A stretch of 64,000 nucleotides of DNA from Rhizobium binae (GTDB lineage: Bacteria; Pseudomonadota; Alphaproteobacteria; Rhizobiales; Rhizobiaceae): assembly GCF_017357225.1 (NCBI RefSeq), contig NZ_CP071604.1:2917001-2981000 (forward strand), given 5' to 3'. A program made the translations under genes and the position numbers. Below the pieces are notes generated by a model. The model saw only the letters and a list, made by a program, of their open reading frames with translations, made no database searches and was not told where the DNA came from. Of the stretch, positions 1-8,225 are shown piece by piece. Each line of letters starts with the position of its first letter. Within the stretch, counting starts at the first letter, position 1.

Positions 1-93
1 GAGCGGCAGCACGCTGAGGATCAGGACGGTGATGACGACAAAAGGAAACAGCCAGGCGGGCTGGCTGTTCCCTGCTCTGACATAGCCTGGCAT
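1..93 (-). CDS. ABC transporter permease, N-terminal fragment (runs off window)
   Basis: Only the first 31 codons are inside the window, starting at the ATG whose complement is at 91-93. After about a dozen polar residues the peptide enters a hydrophobic stretch (LFPFVVITVLILSVLPL), as expected for the first membrane helix of an inner-membrane permease. It starts 7 nt downstream of the stop of the binding-protein gene at 101-1078, so the two are almost certainly one transcript encoding an iron(III)-type importer, which normally has a two-domain FbpB-like permease next to FbpA. The assignment rests on position and hydrophobicity, since no permease signature loop is visible in this fragment. 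Confidence 0.6.
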   Translation of the reverse strand, partial: MPGYVRAGNSQPAWLFPFVVITVLILSVLPL

Positions 94-100
94 GAAGAGG

Positions 101-1078
101 TCAGTTCGAGCCGTAGATGCCCGAGAAGGTCTTCAGATCCTGGTCGGTGTTCTTCAATGCTTCAGCCGCATTGACCGGCAGGACCTCGATCGTGTCGCGC
201 GCCGGAAAACCTTCCGGCAGCTTCATGCCGTTGCGGGCCGGGATATAGCCGAGCTTGAGAAAACCTTCCTGGCCCTTTTCGGAGAGTACGTAATCGACGA
301 ACTTCTTGGCGGCCTCAGCATTCTTGCTGCGGGCGAGGATGCCGACCGGCTCGGTAACGGCCGAAACGCCTTCGCTCGGGAAGACGAATTCGACGGGCGC
401 GCCCTTGGCCTTCTCGCGGATCGGCAGGTAGTCCACGACCATGCCGTAAGCCTTCTCGCCCGAGGCGACCGACTTCAGGACGGCGCCGTTGCCGCCGGCG
501 GCGATTGCGCCGTTTTCGGCGAGCGACTTGTAGAAGTCCCAGCCGAGGCCAGGAACCGCGGCAAGCGTCTGGGCATGAATCAGGGCCGCACCCGAAGCAA
601 GCGGGCTCGGCATGGTGACGAGGCCCTTGGCTTCTGGCTTGGTCAGATCCTTCCAACTCGTCGGCTTCATGCCGGCCGAAGTGTTGTACATGATGCCGGT
701 GGTGATCAGCTTGGTCGAGTAATAGTAGCCGTTGGCGTCATAAAGCGTGGCGTCGTATTGGGAGGCTTCCGGCGACTTGTAGGCGAGCAGCTCGCCCTCT
801 TCCTTCAGGCGCTCCAGCGTCACCATGTCGGCGATCAGGAGAACGTCCGCGACCGGGTTGCCGGACTGGATTTCGGCCTGCAGCTTGGCCATGATCTTCG
901 GCGTGCCGTCGCGCACCCAGTCGACCTTGATATCGGGATTGGCGGCCATGAAGCCGTCGACTGTCGCCTGCGCGTCTTCGTTCGGCTGGCTGGTGTAGAG
1001 CACGAGGTTTGCGGCATAAGCCGGAATAGCAAAAAGGCTGACGGCAAGAAGGGCCGCGGCGGAAACGATCGTCTTCAT
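101..1078 (-). CDS. ABC transporter substrate-binding protein, iron(III)-type (FbpA/AfuA-like)
   Basis: A 325-aa periplasmic binding protein that would capture its ligand and deliver it to the permease encoded just downstream. The N-terminus MKTIVSAAALLAVSLFAIPAYA is a Sec signal peptide cut after AYA. The mature part opens with NLVLYTSQPNEDAQ and continues with features of family 1 ferric-binding proteins. A longer frame reaches 1204, but the signal peptide fixes the start at 1078. Ligand is inferred: the group includes Fe3+ binders but also 2-aminoethylphosphonate and other anion binders, and I cannot point to the Tyr-Tyr iron ligands with certainty. No regulator or Fur box was recognised in the 150 bp upstream. 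Confidence 0.75.
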   Translation of the reverse strand: MKTIVSAAALLAVSLFAIPAYAANLVLYTSQPNEDAQATVDGFMAANPDIKVDWVRDGTPKIMAKLQAEIQSGNPVADVLLIADMVTLERLKEEGELLAYKSPEASQYDATLYDANGYYYSTKLITTGIMYNTSAGMKPTSWKDLTKPEAKGLVTMPSPLASGAALIHAQTLAAVPGLGWDFYKSLAENGAIAAGGNGAVLKSVASGEKAYGMVVDYLPIREKAKGAPVEFVFPSEGVSAVTEPVGILARSKNAEAAKKFVDYVLSEKGQEGFLKLGYIPARNGMKLPEGFPARDTIEVLPVNAAEALKNTDQDLKTFSGIYGSN

Positions 1079-1231
1079 GGGAGGGGGTCCTCGTGATTGC
1101 GTCGCCCCTCCCATATTAGGGGTCGTTGACAGAGATGTGACAGGCGGCCGCAGCTCGAGAACTGCCGCCAGTTCCATGCCACTGGCGCGGCAGGACCACC
1201 GCAAGACGCGCCATGGCCCTCGGATCGAAAG

Positions 1232-1999
1232 TTATTTCGCTGCTTCTTCGATGAGTTCCGCCACCTTCTGCGGATGCGACACCATCACGACGTGGGAGGC
1301 GCCATCGACGACGACGGTCCGCTTGGACCCTGCCCGCTCGGCCATGAAGCCAAGGGCTGCGGCAGGGATGTTCTTGTCGCCGGTGCCGTAGACAAACCAG
1401 GACGGCAGCTTCTTCCAGGCGGGTTCGCCAGATTTTTCGGTCAGGGCCGCTTCGGTGATCGGCCGCTGGGCCGCCGCCATCAGGGCCGCCTGCTCGGCCG
1501 GCACGTCGCTGGCGAACTGGTCATGGAACTTGGCATGGTCGATATAGAGATCGACGCCGCCTGGGCTGAGCTTCACCGGTGCTGCGAGCGCTCCGGCCAG
1601 CGTGCCGCCCGGAAACTTGCCGGCGAGATCGGCAACCGATTCCCCGGGCTCCGGCGCGAAGGCCGCGACATATACGAGCGACTTGACGTTGTCATGGCCA
1701 TTCGCTGCGGTCGAGATCACTTGCCCTCCATAGGAATGGCCAACGAGAACAACAGGGCCGGCAATGCTGCCGACGACGTCGGAGACATAGGCGGCGTCGC
1801 TCGAAACGCTGCGCAGCGGATTGGCGGCAGCCACGACCTGGAAGCCGTCCTTGCGCAGGATTTCGACGACGCCGTTCCAGCTGGATGAATCGGCAAAGGC
1901 GCCATGGACGAGGACGACGGTCGGCTTGGCCGGCTGCGCAACGGCAACACCGGAAAACAAAGCACCCGCCAGGGCAACGGCGGCAGCAAATTTGAACAT
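1232..1999 (-). CDS. Secreted alpha/beta-fold hydrolase
   Basis: A 255-aa alpha/beta hydrolase with a Sec signal peptide (MFKFAAAVALAGALFSGVAVAQ), so it should act in the periplasm. After the signal come the oxyanion-hole HG (32-33), the nucleophile elbow GHSYGG with Ser89, an acidic residue in YGTGDKNIP and a late His in GASHVVMV: a complete catalytic triad. The family includes esterases and haloperoxidase-like enzymes; the substrate is unknown. ATG 1999 is preferred over ATG 2005 because AAAGGAA lies 7 nt ahead of 1999 but touches 2005. It is divergent from the OhrR-like gene at 2187 and shares a regulatory region with it, which suggests control by that peroxide sensor. Confidence 0.8.
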   Translation of the reverse strand: MFKFAAAVALAGALFSGVAVAQPAKPTVVLVHGAFADSSSWNGVVEILRKDGFQVVAAANPLRSVSSDAAYVSDVVGSIAGPVVLVGHSYGGQVISTAANGHDNVKSLVYVAAFAPEPGESVADLAGKFPGGTLAGALAAPVKLSPGGVDLYIDHAKFHDQFASDVPAEQAALMAAAQRPITEAALTEKSGEPAWKKLPSWFVYGTGDKNIPAAALGFMAERAGSKRTVVVDGASHVVMVSHPQKVAELIEEAAK

Positions 2000-2078
2000 T
2001 GTCATTTCCTTTCGTCGGTCGGGTATCACAGTAGCCAAAGCGGGGTCGACGTGCTTTCCGGCCTTGGGCTCACCATTT

Positions 2079-2165
2079 AATTTGTACGCGATTTATTTTC
2101 ACGCGATCTATCTAGGCCATCTCTTTCGGCGCGTCAATAGCTTGCAAACAGATCGCGCACAAATT
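2079..2165. repeat. Inverted repeat pair between hydrolase and OhrR-like regulator (candidate operators)
   Basis: AATTTGTACGCGAT at 2079-2092 is the reverse complement, with one mismatch, of ATCGCGCACAAATT at 2152-2165. The second copy lies inside the -35/-10 spacer and touches the -10 of the regulator's promoter; the first lies about 17-30 bp downstream of the hydrolase -10. Two copies, one per divergent promoter, is the layout expected for an autoregulated MarR-type repressor. Binding is inference. Confidence 0.5.
2109..2137 (-). promoter_or_regulatory. Candidate sigma70 promoter of the secreted hydrolase
   Basis: On the minus strand TTGACG (2137-2132) is followed after 17 bp by TAGATA (2114-2109), about 110 bp upstream of the hydrolase ATG. 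One copy of the shared operator-like repeat (2079-2092) lies just downstream. Confidence 0.5.
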
Positions 2166-2170
2166 ATATT
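2142..2170 (+). promoter_or_regulatory. Candidate sigma70 promoter of the OhrR-like gene
   Basis: TTGCAA (2142-2147), a 17-bp spacer and TATATT (2165-2170), close ahead of AGGAG (2179-2183) and the ATG at 2187. The operator-like repeat at 2152-2165 fills most of the spacer, so a bound repressor would exclude RNA polymerase. Confidence 0.55.
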
Positions 2171-2186
2171 GAGACCATAGGAGAGC

Positions 2187-2654
2187 ATGATGAAAGACAC
2201 CACATCGAATGATCTCGCCGACGTGCCCCAGATCGATGAAATGCTCTGCTTTTCAATTTATTCGGCCGGCCACGCCTTCAACCAGCTTTACCGTCCCCTG
2301 CTCGACGAAATGGAACTCACCTATCCGCAGTTCCTCGTCATGATGACCTTGTGGGCGCGTGACGACCGCACGGTGAAGGATCTCGGCGAGACGCTTTTCC
2401 TCGATTCCAGCACCCTCACCCCACTGCTGAAGCGGCTGGAAAATGTCGGCCTCGTCACCCGCAACCGCAATCCCGCCGACGAACGCCAGGTGCTCCTGCG
2501 CCTGACGAAAGAAGGACAGGCCCTGAAGGGCCGCGCCGCCCATGTGTTCGACTGCATCGGCAAGGCCGTCGGCCTCGACGTCGAGACTGTCGGCAAGATC
2601 AGGGACACCATCGCCGCGATCCGCGACAGCATTCACGACAGGAACAAGGACTAG
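2187..2654 (+). CDS. MarR-family regulator, OhrR-like peroxide sensor
   Basis: A 155-aa winged-helix regulator. The N-terminal MLCFSIYSAGHAFNQLYRPLLDEM followed by LTYPQFLVMMTLW is the OhrR pattern: Cys21 corresponds to the reactive cysteine that senses organic hydroperoxides, and the Tyr residues that hydrogen-bond it are present. The recognition helix region is LFLDSSTLTPLLKRLE and the wing contains NPADERQVLLRLT. A second ATG at 2190 is better spaced from AGGAG and is an alternative start. OhrR genes usually sit next to ohr; here the partner is a divergent secreted alpha/beta hydrolase, so the regulon may differ. Autoregulation is suggested by the inverted repeat in the shared upstream region. 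Confidence 0.85.
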   Translation: MMKDTTSNDLADVPQIDEMLCFSIYSAGHAFNQLYRPLLDEMELTYPQFLVMMTLWARDDRTVKDLGETLFLDSSTLTPLLKRLENVGLVTRNRNPADERQVLLRLTKEGQALKGRAAHVFDCIGKAVGLDVETVGKIRDTIAAIRDSIHDRNKD

Positions 2655-2888
2655 GCCTGACGCGAGGCGGCCTCCCTTCGCCGCTGCGACGATTTCCGTT
2701 CGACAAGCCGATGGCATATTGTACGATCCGTCTGTCGGCGACACGCGCAATCGGTCATTGCCGCCACGCGGTCCGAAGATGCCGGCGCCCGCAATCTTGC
2801 TAAACCTCACGCAGGCGTGAACGCGCCGCCATTGCCATTTCGTGGCGCAGAGGTACGTCAATCGTGGCTTCCATGAGGGAGGAATTTA

Positions 2889-3947
2889 ATGGAATATCGT
2901 CTGCTCGGCCGTTCCGGCCTGAAAATTTCGACTTTGACCATGGGCACGATGACCTTCGGCGGCGTCGGCTGGGCGAAGATGGTCGGCGATCTCGGCGTCT
3001 CCGAGGCGAAGAAGATGATCGACATTTGCATCGATGCCGGCATCAATCTGATCGACACCGCCAACGTCTATTCATCTGGCGAATGCGAAAACGTCATCGG
3101 CGAGGCGCTCGCCGGCAAGCGCCCGCAGAGCGTACTCCTCGCCACCAAGGCCCGCTTCGGCATGGGCGACGGTCCAAACGACCGCGGCCTCTCGCGTTAC
3201 CACCTGATCCGCGAATGCGAGGCGAGCCTGAAGCGCCTGAAGACCGATGTCATCGATCTCTACCAGGTGCATGAATGGGACGGCCAGACGCCGCTCGAAG
3301 AGACGATGGAAGCGCTCGACACCCTAGTCCGGCAGGGCAAGGTGCGTTATGTCGGCTGCTCGAATTATTCCGGCTGGCACATCATGAAGGCGCTGGGCAT
3401 CGCCAACGAGCACCGCTACCAGCGCTTCGTCAGCCAGCAGATCCACTATACGCTGGAAGCCCGCGACGCCGAATACGAACTGCTGCCGATCGCGATCGAC
3501 CAGGGTCTCGGCGTGCTGGTCTGGAGCCCGCTGGCCGGTGGCCTGCTTTCCGGCAAGCACCGCCGCAACCAGGCAGCACCCGAAGGCACGCGCCAGTTCG
3601 CCGGCTGGACCGAACCGCCGATCCGCGACGAAAACCGCCTCTGGAACATCGTCGAGACGCTGGTCGCGATCGGTGACGAGCGCGGCGTCTCGGCCGCGCA
3701 AATTGCCCTCGCCTGGTTGATCGGCCGCAAGGCGGTCACCTCGGTCATTATCGGCGGGCGTACCGAAGCTCAGTTCCGCGACAATATCGCCGCCGCCGAA
3801 CTGAAACTCACGGAGGAGGAGCGCAAGCGCCTCGACGCGGTCAGCCTGCCGCCGGTCCTCTATCCCTATTGGCATCAGCTGAACACGGCGAGCGACCGGT
3901 TGAGCGAAGCCGATCTCGAACTTTTCGGCCCGCATCTTCAGCAATAA
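2889..3947 (+). CDS. Aldo/keto reductase
   Basis: A 352-aa NADP-dependent oxidoreductase with the (beta/alpha)8 AKR fold. The catalytic tetrad is visible: Asp56 and Tyr61 in LIDTANVYSSGE, Lys87 in LLATKAR and His128 in LYQVHEWDG. The C-terminal ALAWLIGRKAVTSVIIGGRTEAQFRDN is the coenzyme-binding part of the Tas/YajO/Gpr-like branch. A GGGAGG element sits about 8 nt ahead of the ATG. The 234 bp between the OhrR-like gene and this one show no gene. It may be a single-gene unit; the physiological carbonyl substrate is unknown. Confidence 0.85.
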   Translation: MEYRLLGRSGLKISTLTMGTMTFGGVGWAKMVGDLGVSEAKKMIDICIDAGINLIDTANVYSSGECENVIGEALAGKRPQSVLLATKARFGMGDGPNDRGLSRYHLIRECEASLKRLKTDVIDLYQVHEWDGQTPLEETMEALDTLVRQGKVRYVGCSNYSGWHIMKALGIANEHRYQRFVSQQIHYTLEARDAEYELLPIAIDQGLGVLVWSPLAGGLLSGKHRRNQAAPEGTRQFAGWTEPPIRDENRLWNIVETLVAIGDERGVSAAQIALAWLIGRKAVTSVIIGGRTEAQFRDNIAAAELKLTEEERKRLDAVSLPPVLYPYWHQLNTASDRLSEADLELFGPHLQQ

Positions 3948-3966
3948 TGTTGGACGCCCAGCTCTG

Positions 3967-4009
3967 CACGGTGAAAGCTAAACGTCACAAAAGATGCACT
4001 TTCACCGTG
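3967..4009. repeat. Perfect 11-bp inverted repeat upstream of the DUF2278 gene
   Basis: CACGGTGAAAG (3967-3977) and CTTTCACCGTG (3999-4009) are exact complements separated by 21 bp. It lies between the aldo/keto reductase stop and the next ATG (4046). There is no T-run, so it is more likely an operator or mRNA hairpin than an intrinsic terminator. Confidence 0.5.
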
Positions 4010-4045
4010 ATACCATGAGATCCCGCCACCGTAGCGAGGCTCTCC

Positions 4046-5089
4046 ATGCTGAAGAATTACAAGGTATTGAAAGGTACTGCGAGCGCGATTGCGCTCGATG
4101 ACGACAATGATCCTCATATTGAGGTTCGCATCGAGGCAGACGGCGTCAGCTACCGCATTGCCCTCAACGTCCGCTCGAAGGAATCGCCCCACGACCTGCT
4201 CTACGCCAATATCGTCGATTTCAAACACGCGGCGCTGACGGAGGCGCTTGAAGCCCTGCCGATGGGCCTGACCGACATCCGCAAGGACCACCCTGAGCTT
4301 GCGATCGACTATGTCCGCAGCGGCCTGATCGAGCGCGAGGACATGGATGTCGCACCTTTCCAGCTCTCCGGCCCGAAGAACGACCTCCGGGAGTTCATCG
4401 AGCCGATCGTCGAGGAAGGCATTGCCGATCCCGACATCCATTTCTATGCCTTCGGCGAAGCCTGGGGCCCCGAGCACAACAAGCCCGACCAATATTTCGA
4501 TTTCGAACCCGGCAACGGCATCCACGACATCCACATGAACCAGGGCGACAATGGCGGCTTCAAGGCCACCAACGGCCCGAACCAGGATGGGGCGCTGCTC
4601 GTCCACTTCACCGATACCGACGAATGGTCGGCGATCTTCCTGTGCTTCCAGTCGCAGAACTGGAACACCGATGCGGCCACCGGTCATCCGATAGCCGAGG
4701 ATCGCGGCGGCCAGGGCCGCGGCGAACGCACGCGCCGGCCGCAGCCGGTCGTCGCCTCATCGCTACGCATCATCGCTGCGCTGATCAACCCGGTGAACGG
4801 CGCAGGCGGCACCGAGGCCGAAACGGTGACATTGATCAACCGCTCCGACATTTCGGTTCCGCTCGACGGCTGGAAATTGGAAGACGAAAACGGCCGGACC
4901 CAGACGCTGTCGGGGACGCTTGCCCCGGGCCAGATCCGCACCATCGCGCTCGACGCCGCGGCCGGCGGTCCACAGCTCGCAAACCGTGGCGGCGACATCA
5001 TCCTGCGCAACACCGACGGAGCGGTGGCCGACCGCGTCGGCTACAGCAAGAGCGAGACGGCGAACGAGGGCTGGACGACGATCTTTTGA
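4046..5089 (+). CDS. DUF2278 (YukJ-like) protein with C-terminal lamin-tail domain
   Basis: A 347-aa protein with two parts. Residues 1 to about 215 match DUF2278/YukJ: YKVLKG start, ALNVRSKESPHDLLY, FYAFGEAWGPE, GNGIHDIHMNQGD and FLCFQSQNWNTD. After a short Gly/Arg-rich linker (about 220-235), residues 245-345 look like a lamin-tail domain, an Ig-like fold seen in secreted bacterial proteins and nucleases: ETVTLINRS, LDGWKLEDENG, LAPGQIRTIAL and IILRNTDGAVADRVGY. There is no signal peptide. Function is unknown; the HDIHMNQG block with its conserved His and Asp may be a metal or phosphate site. No operon partner is visible. Confidence 0.75.
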   Translation: MLKNYKVLKGTASAIALDDDNDPHIEVRIEADGVSYRIALNVRSKESPHDLLYANIVDFKHAALTEALEALPMGLTDIRKDHPELAIDYVRSGLIEREDMDVAPFQLSGPKNDLREFIEPIVEEGIADPDIHFYAFGEAWGPEHNKPDQYFDFEPGNGIHDIHMNQGDNGGFKATNGPNQDGALLVHFTDTDEWSAIFLCFQSQNWNTDAATGHPIAEDRGGQGRGERTRRPQPVVASSLRIIAALINPVNGAGGTEAETVTLINRSDISVPLDGWKLEDENGRTQTLSGTLAPGQIRTIALDAAAGGPQLANRGGDIILRNTDGAVADRVGYSKSETANEGWTTIF

Positions 5090-5159
5090 TTGGCGCTCCG
5101 GCTGGTTAGTTGCCCCGAAAGCGTGGCGATGGAGGAAGATCAAGCGGGCCTCTCCCTTC

Positions 5160-5356
5160 CCGCCTGAGTACCGTATGGCACCCTCATCTTCTGCCCGCAT
5201 CTTCTCCCCGCAAGGGAGAAGTGGGATCGCGGCACCACCGCGGCTTACATCTCGTCGGTAGCTCGAAGGAGCCGGCGCAATTGCGTCACGCTTCCCCTTC
5301 TCCCAAGCCGCGGGGAGAAGATGGCCAGAAGGGCCAATGAGGGGGCCGCACGGTAT
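5160..5356. repeat. REP-like palindromic element, two units in inverted orientation
   Basis: Two hairpins with identical arms CTTCTCCC/GGGAGAAG occur at 5201-5221 (loop CGCAA) and 5297-5320 (loop AAGCCGCG). Flanking stretches are also related in inverted orientation: GTACCGTATGGCACCCTCAT on the left and its relative on the right ending CCGCACGGTATG. The element fills the space between the convergent DUF2278 and aminotransferase genes. This is the pattern of dispersed rhizobial intergenic palindromes; no coding potential was seen. Confidence 0.65.
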
Positions 5357-5382
5357 GTCCGCTGCGGCACCCCCCGCTGCCA

Positions 5383-6603
5383 TCACACGCCGATCTCGTC
5401 TTTAATCAGCTTACCCAACCGGCCAACACCATCCTCGATCATCTGCTGATTGGCGCAGGAGAAGCTGACGCGGAAGGTGTTGGCGCCGGAGCCGTCGGCG
5501 AAGAAGGCCTTGCCGGGCACGAAGGCGACCTTGGCGGTTTCGAGTGATTTCGCCAGCAGCTTGGCGCCGTCCATGCCTTTCGGCAGGGTGATCCAGATGA
5601 ACATGCCGCCTTCCGGCTTCGTCCAGCTTGTGCCCTTGGGCATGTATTTCTCAAGCGCCGCCAGCATGCAGTTGCGCCGATGGCTGTAGGCAGCTTTGAT
5701 CTTGGCGACCTGCGCATCGAAACCGCGCTCGGCGACATCGGCAATGGCCATCTGGTTGATCGTCGAGGAGTGGAGATCCGCCGCCTGCTTCATCAGCACC
5801 AGTTTGCGGATGACCGGCGCATTGGCGACGATGAAGCCGACGCGAAGACCGGGCGCCAAAGTCTTGGAGAAGCTGCCGCAATAGATCGTCCGGGTATCGT
5901 TGATATTGCCCTTTTCGGCGATCTCCAGCGCCAGGATCGGCGGGATCGGCTCACCATCGTAACGCAGCGACTGATAGGCCGCATCTTCGATGACGGCGAC
6001 GTCGAGCTCCTCGGCAAGCGCCAGCACCTGCTTGCGGCCGGCGAGATCGACCGTTTCACCGGTCGGATTGGAGAAATCGGCAGAGAGATAGGCGAACTTC
6101 ACCTTGCCGCCGGCGGCGGCTGCCGCCGCACGATAGGATTCCGGCGTCCGGTTGCCGCCCGGAGTCAGCTGATCATAGGCAGGCTCATAAGCGTTGAAGG
6201 CCTGCAGTGCGCCGAGATAGGTCGGCCATGTCACCAGCGCGGTATCGTTCGGCGACAGGAACAGCTTGCCGAGATAATCGAGACCCTGCTGCGAGCCCGA
6301 AACGATGAAGACATTGTCGAGTTCGCACGAGATGCCTAGATCGGCCATCTGTCGGACCAGCCATTCGCGCAGCGGCTTATAGCCTTCGCTGACCGAATAT
6401 TGCAGGGCCGAATTGACGGCGGCGCCCGCGAAGATATCGGCATAGGCCTGCTTGAATTCCTGATCCGGAAACAGCGCCGGATCAGGAATGCCACCGGCAA
6501 AAGAGATGATGTCGGGTCGGTCGAGAAGCTTCAGGAGCTCGCGGATTTCGGATGCGCGCATGCGCGACGAGCGCGATGCAAAGATGGTGTCCCAGTTCAG
6601 CAT
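5383..6603 (-). CDS. PLP-dependent aminotransferase class I/II (LysN / 2-aminoadipate type)
   Basis: A 406-aa fold-type I aminotransferase. Visible features: DIISFAGGIPDPALFP (residues 31-46), the cofactor region SGSQQGLDYLGKLF, Asn179 in DFSNPTG, Asp207 in VIEDAAYQSLRYDGE and the Schiff-base Lys247 in GSFSKTLAPGLRVG. This subfamily includes LysN, ARO8-like and valine-pyruvate enzymes and is related to MocR C-terminal domains. The start at 6603 is chosen because GAGGAAA lies correctly ahead of it; a longer frame reaches 6636. A perfect palindrome lies 75 bp upstream (6678-6694). Likely role: transamination of an aliphatic or aromatic amino acid. Confidence 0.85.
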   Translation of the reverse strand: MLNWDTIFASRSSRMRASEIRELLKLLDRPDIISFAGGIPDPALFPDQEFKQAYADIFAGAAVNSALQYSVSEGYKPLREWLVRQMADLGISCELDNVFIVSGSQQGLDYLGKLFLSPNDTALVTWPTYLGALQAFNAYEPAYDQLTPGGNRTPESYRAAAAAAGGKVKFAYLSADFSNPTGETVDLAGRKQVLALAEELDVAVIEDAAYQSLRYDGEPIPPILALEIAEKGNINDTRTIYCGSFSKTLAPGLRVGFIVANAPVIRKLVLMKQAADLHSSTINQMAIADVAERGFDAQVAKIKAAYSHRRNCMLAALEKYMPKGTSWTKPEGGMFIWITLPKGMDGAKLLAKSLETAKVAFVPGKAFFADGSGANTFRVSFSCANQQMIEDGVGRLGKLIKDEIGV

Positions 6604-6677
6604 GGGGTTTCCTCTTATTTTCTGTACCCCCGACAAACCATGCAGCGAAAATTATGTCAATATTACTGACCTATCTT

Positions 6678-6694
6678 CTTGTCATGGTGACAAG
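6678..6694. promoter_or_regulatory. Palindromic operator candidate upstream of aminotransferase
   Basis: CTTGTCA-TGG-TGACAAG is a perfect 7-bp inverted repeat with a 3-bp centre, between the divergent aminotransferase and ilvE-like genes. The inner 13 bp TGTCATGGTGACA recur exactly upstream of the LysE gene at 51647-51659, so it is probably the site of one shared transcription factor. The rest of this 292-bp region holds no gene. Confidence 0.5.
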
Positions 6695-6895
6695 CCGTGG
6701 ATGTTCGGGATCTCGCGTGATGTTGGAACCATCCGATAGTGCAGGCGCTCGGTCCCGTATTTGCCGCTCGACTCCAGCCCCATCAAGCGACTATTCCTCT
6801 CATCAAAGCCGGAACGGCTGATTCAGACCTTTCCAAGACCAACTTGGCGGCGGTAGTGTCGCCGCCACTATTCAATTTACTATCAAGGTGCAGCA

Positions 6896-7996
6896 ATGAC
6901 CGTGACGTCGGCCTCTCCTGAAATCAAAATCGAACTTCACAAGTCTCCCGTCCCGGACGCCGATCGTATCCAGGCACTGGAGACGCCCGGCTTCGGCAAG
7001 CTCTTCACGGATCATATGGTCCTGGCACGATGGACGGCCGACAAGGGCTGGCACGATGCGAAGGTTACACCCAGGCGACCCCTGGAGCTCGACCCTGCGA
7101 GTGCCGTGCTGCACTACGCCCAGGAAATCTTCGAAGGCATGAAAGCCTATAAGGCGGACGATGGTCGAATTCTGCTCTTTCGGCCTGAAGAGAACGCACG
7201 CCGCTTCGCGCAGTCGGCGACCCGTATGGCGATGCCTCCCGTGCCTGAGGAACTCTTCCTGAAGGCGGTCGAAGAACTGGTCCGCGTCGACAAGGCCTGG
7301 ATACCCTCCGGCGACGCCAGCCTCTATCTTCGCCCCTTCATGTTCGCCAACGAGGCGTTTCTCGGCGTTCGTCCGGCTCAGGAATATGTCTTCTGCATCA
7401 TCGCCTCTCCAGTCGGCGCGTACTTCAAGGGTGGCGCGAAGGCCGTCTCCCTTTGGGTCGAGACCGAGTACACCCGTGCAGCCGCCGGCGGCACCGGTGC
7501 CGCAAAATGCGGCGGAAACTACGCAGCCAGCCTCGTGGCGCAAGCCGAGGCGTCGAAGAAGGGTTGCGATCAGGTCGTCTTCCTGGATGCCGCAGAGCAT
7601 CGCTGGGTCGAAGAACTCGGCGGCATGAATGTCTTTTTCGTGATGAACGATGGATCGGTGGTAACCCCGCCGCTTGGCGGCACGATCCTGCCGGGCATCA
7701 CCCGGGCCTCCGTGATCGTGCTCGCCGAAGAGAGGGGCTTGCGCGTCGAGCAGCGCCCCTACTCGTTCGCGGAATGGCAAGATGACGCCGCCAGCGGCAG
7801 GCTTGTCGAAGCGTTCGCTTGCGGCACTGCCGCCGTCCTGGCGGGCATCGGCCTGGTCCGACACGCCGGCGGCGAATTTCTGGTCGGAGACGGACAGACT
7901 GGCAAGTTGACCAGCGAATTGCGCCAGCAGCTCGTCAGTCTGCAGAAGGGCGTAACGAACGATGAGCACGGCTGGACGCGCCTCGTCCCGGCCTGA
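6896..7996 (+). CDS. ilvE: Branched-chain amino acid aminotransferase
   Basis: A 366-aa fold-type IV aminotransferase of the longer BCAT2-like class. It transfers the amino group between Leu/Ile/Val and 2-oxoglutarate, the last step of branched-chain synthesis. Diagnostic blocks are LHYAQEIFEGMKAY (72-86), LYLRPFMFA, Lys204 in GAAKCGGNYAAS (PLP Schiff base) and VEELGGMNVFFV. A weak AAGGTG lies ahead of the ATG. It is not in an operon with other ilv genes, although ilvC begins 1.9 kb further on the opposite strand. Many rhizobia carry more than one ilvE paralogue, so this may not be the only one. Confidence 0.88.
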   Translation: MTVTSASPEIKIELHKSPVPDADRIQALETPGFGKLFTDHMVLARWTADKGWHDAKVTPRRPLELDPASAVLHYAQEIFEGMKAYKADDGRILLFRPEENARRFAQSATRMAMPPVPEELFLKAVEELVRVDKAWIPSGDASLYLRPFMFANEAFLGVRPAQEYVFCIIASPVGAYFKGGAKAVSLWVETEYTRAAAGGTGAAKCGGNYAASLVAQAEASKKGCDQVVFLDAAEHRWVEELGGMNVFFVMNDGSVVTPPLGGTILPGITRASVIVLAEERGLRVEQRPYSFAEWQDDAASGRLVEAFACGTAAVLAGIGLVRHAGGEFLVGDGQTGKLTSELRQQLVSLQKGVTNDEHGWTRLVPA

Positions 7997-8225
7997 ACTC
8001 GGACGTTCCACGCGGACCGCGGCGCCAACACCGGCATGGTGCCGCCGCTCTCCGCCTCGCCCGAACGTGCGGCGAACTCGGCACCGGTCCAGCGCCGCCG
8101 CCTTCACGTGCGCCATGTCGCTTTGTACCGCGAAATACGCATCCTCATCATCGATATCCTCGGCGCCGACCGGCTTTCGAAAAGACACCTTCAATCCAAC
8201 CGACGTTCGGGATCGGCCAATCCGC

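Noticed and set aside
3967..4009. Inverted repeat as Rho-independent terminator
   Set aside because: No T-run follows on either strand and the loop is 21 nt.
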